Shown: positions 60,542 to 64,000 of the stretch, piece by piece
Position numbering within the stretch: the first letter of the stretch is position 1
Layout: each line of letters begins with the position of its first letter
From: Pararhodobacter aggregans
GTDB lineage: Bacteria > Pseudomonadota > Alphaproteobacteria > Rhodobacterales > Rhodobacteraceae
Reading direction: 5' to 3'
Assembly: GCF_003075525.1 (NCBI RefSeq)
Contig: NZ_QDDR01000001.1
Coordinates: 620,001-684,000, forward strand
Length of the DNA stretch: 64,000 nucleotides
Position numbers and translations under genes: made by a program
Notes under the pieces: model-generated
The model's input: the letters and a program-made list of their open reading frames with translations, nothing else
What the model was told of the DNA's origin: nothing
Databases searched by the model: none

Positions 60542-61345
60542 ATGACCGTCGCCCCCCTGATCGCGGAACTGGAGTTCGATGTCTGGGAACGCCTCGAGGC
60601 GGTGACGGACCCGGAGCTTGACGAACCCATCACCGAGATGGGTTTCGTCGAGCGCGTGACGCTCACGGGGGACAGCCGGGTCCGCATCGAGTTCCGGCTG
60701 CCCACCTATTGGTGCTCGCCCAATTTCGCCTTCCTCATGGCCTTCGGCATCCGGCGCGAGGTCGCCCGGCTGCCCTGGGTCAAGGGGGTCGAGGTCCAGC
60801 TTCAGGACCATTGCTTCGGCGAGCAGGTGAACGAGGGCGTGAACAGCGGCCGCGCCTATCACGAGGTCTTCGCCGAATATTGCGACGGCGCGGATCTGGC
60901 CGAGGTCGAGGCGAAATTCCTGGCCAAGGCCTTTGACCGGCGGCAGGAATCGGTCCTCTCGGGCCTTCTGGCGCAGGGGCGGACGCCGGGGGCCATCACC
61001 CGCATGCGGCTGGGCGAGCTGGCCGAGGTGACCTTCGGCGGCGAGGAAGCGCGCGCGCAACTGCCGCGCTACCTGTCGCTGCTGGCCGAGCGGGGCCTTG
61101 CCCGGGGGCCGGAGGCTCCGGCCTTCGTCACCTGGGAGGGCGCGCTCGTCACCGAGGCGGGTTTCGCCGACCATGTCCAGCGCCTGCGTTCGACGCGGAT
61201 CAACATGGAGTTCAACGGCGCCATGTGCCGGGGCCTCGCCGCGACGCGCTACAAGGAAGTCGAGATCGGGCCGGAGGGACCGACGCTTGTCGACTTCATC
61301 CAGGGGCGGGTGCCGCCCCGGGAAGGGGCGGCTCAGCGCGCCTGA
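60542..61345 (+). CDS. DUF59/MIP18-family protein of the monooxygenase cluster
   Basis: A 267-residue protein. The N-terminal MIP18-like domain (about 10-90) carries DPELDEPITEMGFV and a Cys at 58 (YWCSPNFAF). MIP18 proteins act in iron-sulfur or di-iron assembly, so it may help metallate the hydroxylase. The rest is helical and unclassified. The ATG at 60542 is taken; a GTG at 60533 overlaps the previous stop. It is tightly linked to the amidohydrolase gene. Confidence 0.8.
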   Translation: MTVAPLIAELEFDVWERLEAVTDPELDEPITEMGFVERVTLTGDSRVRIEFRLPTYWCSPNFAFLMAFGIRREVARLPWVKGVEVQLQDHCFGEQVNEGVNSGRAYHEVFAEYCDGADLAEVEAKFLAKAFDRRQESVLSGLLAQGRTPGAITRMRLGELAEVTFGGEEARAQLPRYLSLLAERGLARGPEAPAFVTWEGALVTEAGFADHVQRLRSTRINMEFNGAMCRGLAATRYKEVEIGPEGPTLVDFIQGRVPPREGAAQRA

Positions 61346-61377
61346 CCGCCGACAATCTCGCAACGAAATCAAAAGGT

Positions 61378-61399
61378 CCCGAGGGGTTTCACCCTCGGG
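61378..61399 (+). other. Hairpin before the GroEL-paralogue ribosome-binding site
   Basis: An 8-bp perfect stem CCCGAGGG (61378-61385) pairs with 61392-61399 across a 6-nt loop. It ends just before GGGAGGAAG, the ribosome-binding site. It may raise or gate translation of the chaperonin. Confidence 0.55.
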
Positions 61400-61412
61400 G
61401 AGGGAGGAAGAT

Positions 61413-63044
61413 ATGGCTAAACTCATGGTGCATGGCGAGGCGGCGCGGCAAAGCCTCGCCCGGGGCGTGGCCCGGCTGGCGGCGGCGGTGGAACCGACGC
61501 TGGGACCGAAGGGCATGAACGCCATGGTCGACCGCCCGGTCGGCACGCCGATGGTGACCCGCGACGGCGTCAGCATCGCCAGCGAGATCGAGCTGACCGA
61601 CCGGTTCGAGAACATGGGCGCGCAGGTCGTGCGCGAAGTCTCGATGCAGACCAACGACGTGGCCGGCGACGGCACCACCACCGCCATCGTGCTGGCCAAT
61701 GCGCTGGTGCAGGGCGGCGTCAAGCTGACGGCCGAGGGCGTCGCGCCGGTCGATCTGTGCAAGGGCATCGACCTGGCGGTGCAGCGGATCCTGACGGCGC
61801 TGGACGAAAGCTCGCGCGATTGCGCCGATCACCCGGAATATCTGCAAGCCGTGGCCCGGGTTTCAGCCACCGATGCGAAGCTCGGCGCGCTGGTGGCCGA
61901 GGCCTATCAGCGGGTCGGGCGCGATGGCGTCATCTCGGCCGATTTCGGCGTGACCATCGACACGACGATGGAGGTGGTCGAGGGCATGTCCTTCGAGCGC
62001 GGCTATATCTCGCATCACATGGTCACCGACCGTGACGCGATGGAAGCGGTGCTGCGCAACCCGCTGATCCTGATGACGGATCAGAAGATCCTGAAGCCCG
62101 AGGTTCTGGCCAATGCCCGCCGCATCGCCGATGACGAGGGCCGCCCGCTGATGATCATCGCCGAAGAGATCGCGCCCGAGGTGGTGATCTCGCTTCTGGA
62201 TGGCGGCGGCGCCGGGAAATACCTGATCGTCCATCCCCCGGAATACGGCCATTGGCGCACGGCGATGCTGGATGACCTCGCGATCCTGACCGGCGGCGAG
62301 GTTCTGGCCCGCGATCTGGGCAAGAAGATCGAGAACGTCACCCGGGCGCAACTCGGCGGGGCGGAGATCGTCCGCTCCCATGCCTCGGGCACCAGCGTAT
62401 TGAAAGGGCAGGGCGATCCCGCCGCCATCACGGCCCGGCGCGCGCAGGTGCAGCGCCAGCATGACGTGGCGCCGCCGAACGTGGAGAAGGACAAGCTGCG
62501 CGAGCGGCTGTCGAAACTGACCGGCGGCAGTGCCATCATCTATGCGGGCGGCTTCACCCCGGTCGAGCAGAAGCGCACCATCCAGCTGGTCGAGGACGCG
62601 CTCTGCGCCGTCAAGGCGGCGGCCGAGGATGGCGTTGTGGCCGGCGGCGGCACGGCGCTGGCGCAGATCGCGCCCTGCCTCGACGGACTCACGCCCGAGG
62701 GCGATGCGGCCAAGGGCGTGGCGCTGGTCCGCCAGATCCTGACCCAGCCCCTGCGCCGCATCGCCCGCAACGCCGGGGCGGATGTGGAAAGCGTGGTTTC
62801 CCGGGTGACCGGCGGGGCGGCGGGCAGCGGCTATGACGCCGCGACGGGCACCTTCGGCGACATGTTCGCGGCCGGGATCATCGACCCGGCTCGGGTGCCG
62901 GCCAGCGCGCTGGTCAACGCCGCCTCGGTCGCCACGCTGATCCTGACCACCGAGACGCTGGTCGCCAGCCTCGGCGAGGGGGAACCCGACCCGACCGAGG
63001 GCCCGGCGCTGGGCGGCGGTGCCGAACTTCTGGGCCGCAAGTGA
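61413..63044 (+). CDS. groEL: GroEL-type chaperonin, monooxygenase-dedicated paralogue
   Basis: A 543-residue group I chaperonin. The ATP-binding motif NDVAGDGTTTAIVL is intact, as are FENMGAQVVREV and DGVVAGGGTALAQIAP. The N-terminus (MAKLMVHGEAARQSL) and the C-terminus differ from housekeeping GroEL; in particular the GGM-repeat tail is missing (it ends LLGRK). No groES is next to it. Actinobacterial mimABCD clusters need a similar chaperonin (MimG) to fold the hydroxylase, and this gene occupies the same place. GGGAGGAAG lies 3 bp before the ATG. Confidence 0.92.
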   Translation: MAKLMVHGEAARQSLARGVARLAAAVEPTLGPKGMNAMVDRPVGTPMVTRDGVSIASEIELTDRFENMGAQVVREVSMQTNDVAGDGTTTAIVLANALVQGGVKLTAEGVAPVDLCKGIDLAVQRILTALDESSRDCADHPEYLQAVARVSATDAKLGALVAEAYQRVGRDGVISADFGVTIDTTMEVVEGMSFERGYISHHMVTDRDAMEAVLRNPLILMTDQKILKPEVLANARRIADDEGRPLMIIAEEIAPEVVISLLDGGGAGKYLIVHPPEYGHWRTAMLDDLAILTGGEVLARDLGKKIENVTRAQLGGAEIVRSHASGTSVLKGQGDPAAITARRAQVQRQHDVAPPNVEKDKLRERLSKLTGGSAIIYAGGFTPVEQKRTIQLVEDALCAVKAAAEDGVVAGGGTALAQIAPCLDGLTPEGDAAKGVALVRQILTQPLRRIARNAGADVESVVSRVTGGAAGSGYDAATGTFGDMFAAGIIDPARVPASALVNAASVATLILTTETLVASLGEGEPDPTEGPALGGGAELLGRK

Positions 63045-63101
63045 CGCCTTCCCGCCGTCCCGGGCGCGGGGCGGCGGCCATTCCCGGAAAGGATGAGAGA
63101 G

Positions 63102-64000
63102 ATGAAAGCAGCGAGACTCTACGAATACGACCCCGAGATGAACGTCCAGCTCAAGATCGAGAACGTCGCGGCGCCGACCATCACCGGCCCGAACGAGGTG
63201 ATCGTCAAGGTGGGCGCGGCGGGCCTGTGCCGCACCGACCTCCATATTATCGAGGGGGTCTGGCGCGAGATCATGGACACCCACGGCAACCTGCTGCCCT
63301 ATATCATGGGGCACGAGAACGCGGGCTGGGTCGAGGATGTCGGCAGCGCCGTGACCTCGGTGAAGCCCGGCGATGCGGTCATCTGCCACCCGCACCGCAG
63401 CTGCGGCATCTGCCTCAACTGCCGCTATGGCCATGACATGTATTGCGACCACGGCCTCTTCCCTGGGCTGGGGCTGGACGGCGGGTTCGCCGAGTATTTC
63501 AAGACCAACGAAAGCTCGGTCATCAAGCTGAACACCGGGATCACGCCGCTCAGCGTGGCGCCGATGGCCGATGCCGGGATCACCGCCTATCGCGCCGCCA
63601 AGAAGGCCGCGAAGCTGCTGCGGCCGGGCGCCTATGTGCTGCTTCTGGGCATCGGCGGGCTGGGCCATATCGCGCTGCAGGTCCTGAAGCACATGAGCGG
63701 CGCGCGGGTCATCGCGGTGGATCGCGAGCCCGGCGCGCAGGTGCTGGCCCGCGAGTTGGGCGCCGATTTCGTGCTGGATGGCGGGCCCGACCTGCTGACG
63801 CAGGTGGCCGACATCACCGGCGGCGGCGCGCATGTGGTGATCGACTTCGTGGGCGAGCACGGGACCGAGAACCTCTGCTGGCAGATGCTGCGTCAGGGGG
63901 GCGACCTGATCATGGTGGGCTATGGCGGCACGATCCAGGTGCCGACGCTGGACCTCGTCTCGCGTGAGATCCGCATCGGCGGCAGCCTCGTGGGCGATTA
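63102..64000 (+). CDS. Zn-dependent alcohol dehydrogenase (3' end outside window)
   Basis: At least 299 residues, open at the window end. Catalytic zinc ligands Cys43 (GLCRTDLH) and His71/Glu72 (GHENAGW), and structural zinc Cys101, Cys104, Cys107 and Cys115 (CGICLNCRYGHDMYC) are present. The NAD motif GIGGLGHIALQVLKH follows. It differs from the dehydrogenase at 58402 by having the structural zinc loop, so the cluster has two distinct alcohol dehydrogenases. It may oxidise the primary alcohol or a later intermediate. GGAAAGGATGAGAG lies upstream. Confidence 0.9.
   Translation, partial: MKAARLYEYDPEMNVQLKIENVAAPTITGPNEVIVKVGAAGLCRTDLHIIEGVWREIMDTHGNLLPYIMGHENAGWVEDVGSAVTSVKPGDAVICHPHRSCGICLNCRYGHDMYCDHGLFPGLGLDGGFAEYFKTNESSVIKLNTGITPLSVAPMADAGITAYRAAKKAAKLLRPGAYVLLLGIGGLGHIALQVLKHMSGARVIAVDREPGAQVLARELGADFVLDGGPDLLTQVADITGGGAHVVIDFVGEHGTENLCWQMLRQGGDLIMVGYGGTIQVPTLDLVSREIRIGGSLVGD

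Noticed and set aside
1-64000. CRISPR arrays, prophage or transposases
   Set aside because: No regularly spaced repeats, phage structural genes or transposase motifs were seen on either strand.

Overview
The window is GC-rich DNA with dense, mostly overlapping operons and very few mobile features. The gene content points to an alphaproteobacterium of the Rhodobacteraceae/Paracoccaceae (Rhodobacter, Rhodovulum or Paracoccus relatives). It carries a GcrA cell-cycle regulator, a PleD-type REC-REC-GGDEF protein next to a DUF3572 gene, MmcB, IalB, DUF2927 and BcsN proteins, and a Rhodobacter-like cellulose synthase operon. No phage, insertion sequence or CRISPR array was seen.

Layout. 0-3 kb: the end of a ClC chloride channel, a small secreted protein, a cupin and a CorC/HlyC-type CBS membrane protein. 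3-8.5 kb: cell-envelope genes, with a DUF882/MepK-like peptidase divergent from an L,D-transpeptidase, then an LpxD-like acyltransferase with its own acyl carrier protein and ketosynthase. 8.5-16.5 kb: IalB protein, MFS transporter, PleD-like diguanylate cyclase, DUF3572, HAD phosphatase, a haem-NO-binding-type protein coupled to a second diguanylate cyclase, and an ectoine-hydrolase-like M24 protein. 16.6-22.6 kb: one minus-strand operon of tiny peptide, XpaC, TelA, DUF2927 lipoprotein, SPFH-GYF protein, zinc-ribbon protein and Dtd. 22.7-24.3 kb: RluB-type pseudouridine synthase and TadA. 24.6-33.5 kb: cellulose operon bcsN-bcsA-bcsB-bcsZ-TPR plus an unknown gene. 33.5-48.9 kb: housekeeping and accessory genes (P1B-4 ATPase, transglutaminase, tannase-like esterase, YbjN, LysR, ProC, CsaA, a hydroxyacid dehydrogenase, an ICMT-like methyltransferase, MmcB, cytochrome c, ABC-2 permease, GcrA, Lrp, tRNA-Gly(TCC), GNAT). 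49.2-52.2 kb: a cluster of unrecognised genes including a WD40-like protein.

52.2-64 kb is the most distinctive region. A short sigma-54 (RpoN) paralogue lies directly upstream of a complete group-5-like soluble di-iron monooxygenase operon in the order prmA-B-C-D. Downstream come a secondary-alcohol-type dehydrogenase, an amidohydrolase, a DUF59/MIP18 protein, a GroEL paralogue without groES, and a second Zn-alcohol dehydrogenase cut by the window end. The intergenic region holds a near-consensus -24/-12 promoter (GG-N10-GC) and, about 130-200 bp further upstream, three copies of a TGTAACGTT-type repeat that look like activator sites. The inferred picture is a self-contained regulon for oxidising propane, acetone or a similar small substrate. 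It would have its own sigma factor and its own chaperonin; no enhancer-binding activator is visible in the window.

A second theme is c-di-GMP. Two GGDEF proteins with intact catalytic and I-site motifs lie within 15 kb of a PilZ-containing cellulose synthase. Most long minus-strand or alternative-frame ORFs in this GC-rich DNA are shadows of real genes and are not listed.
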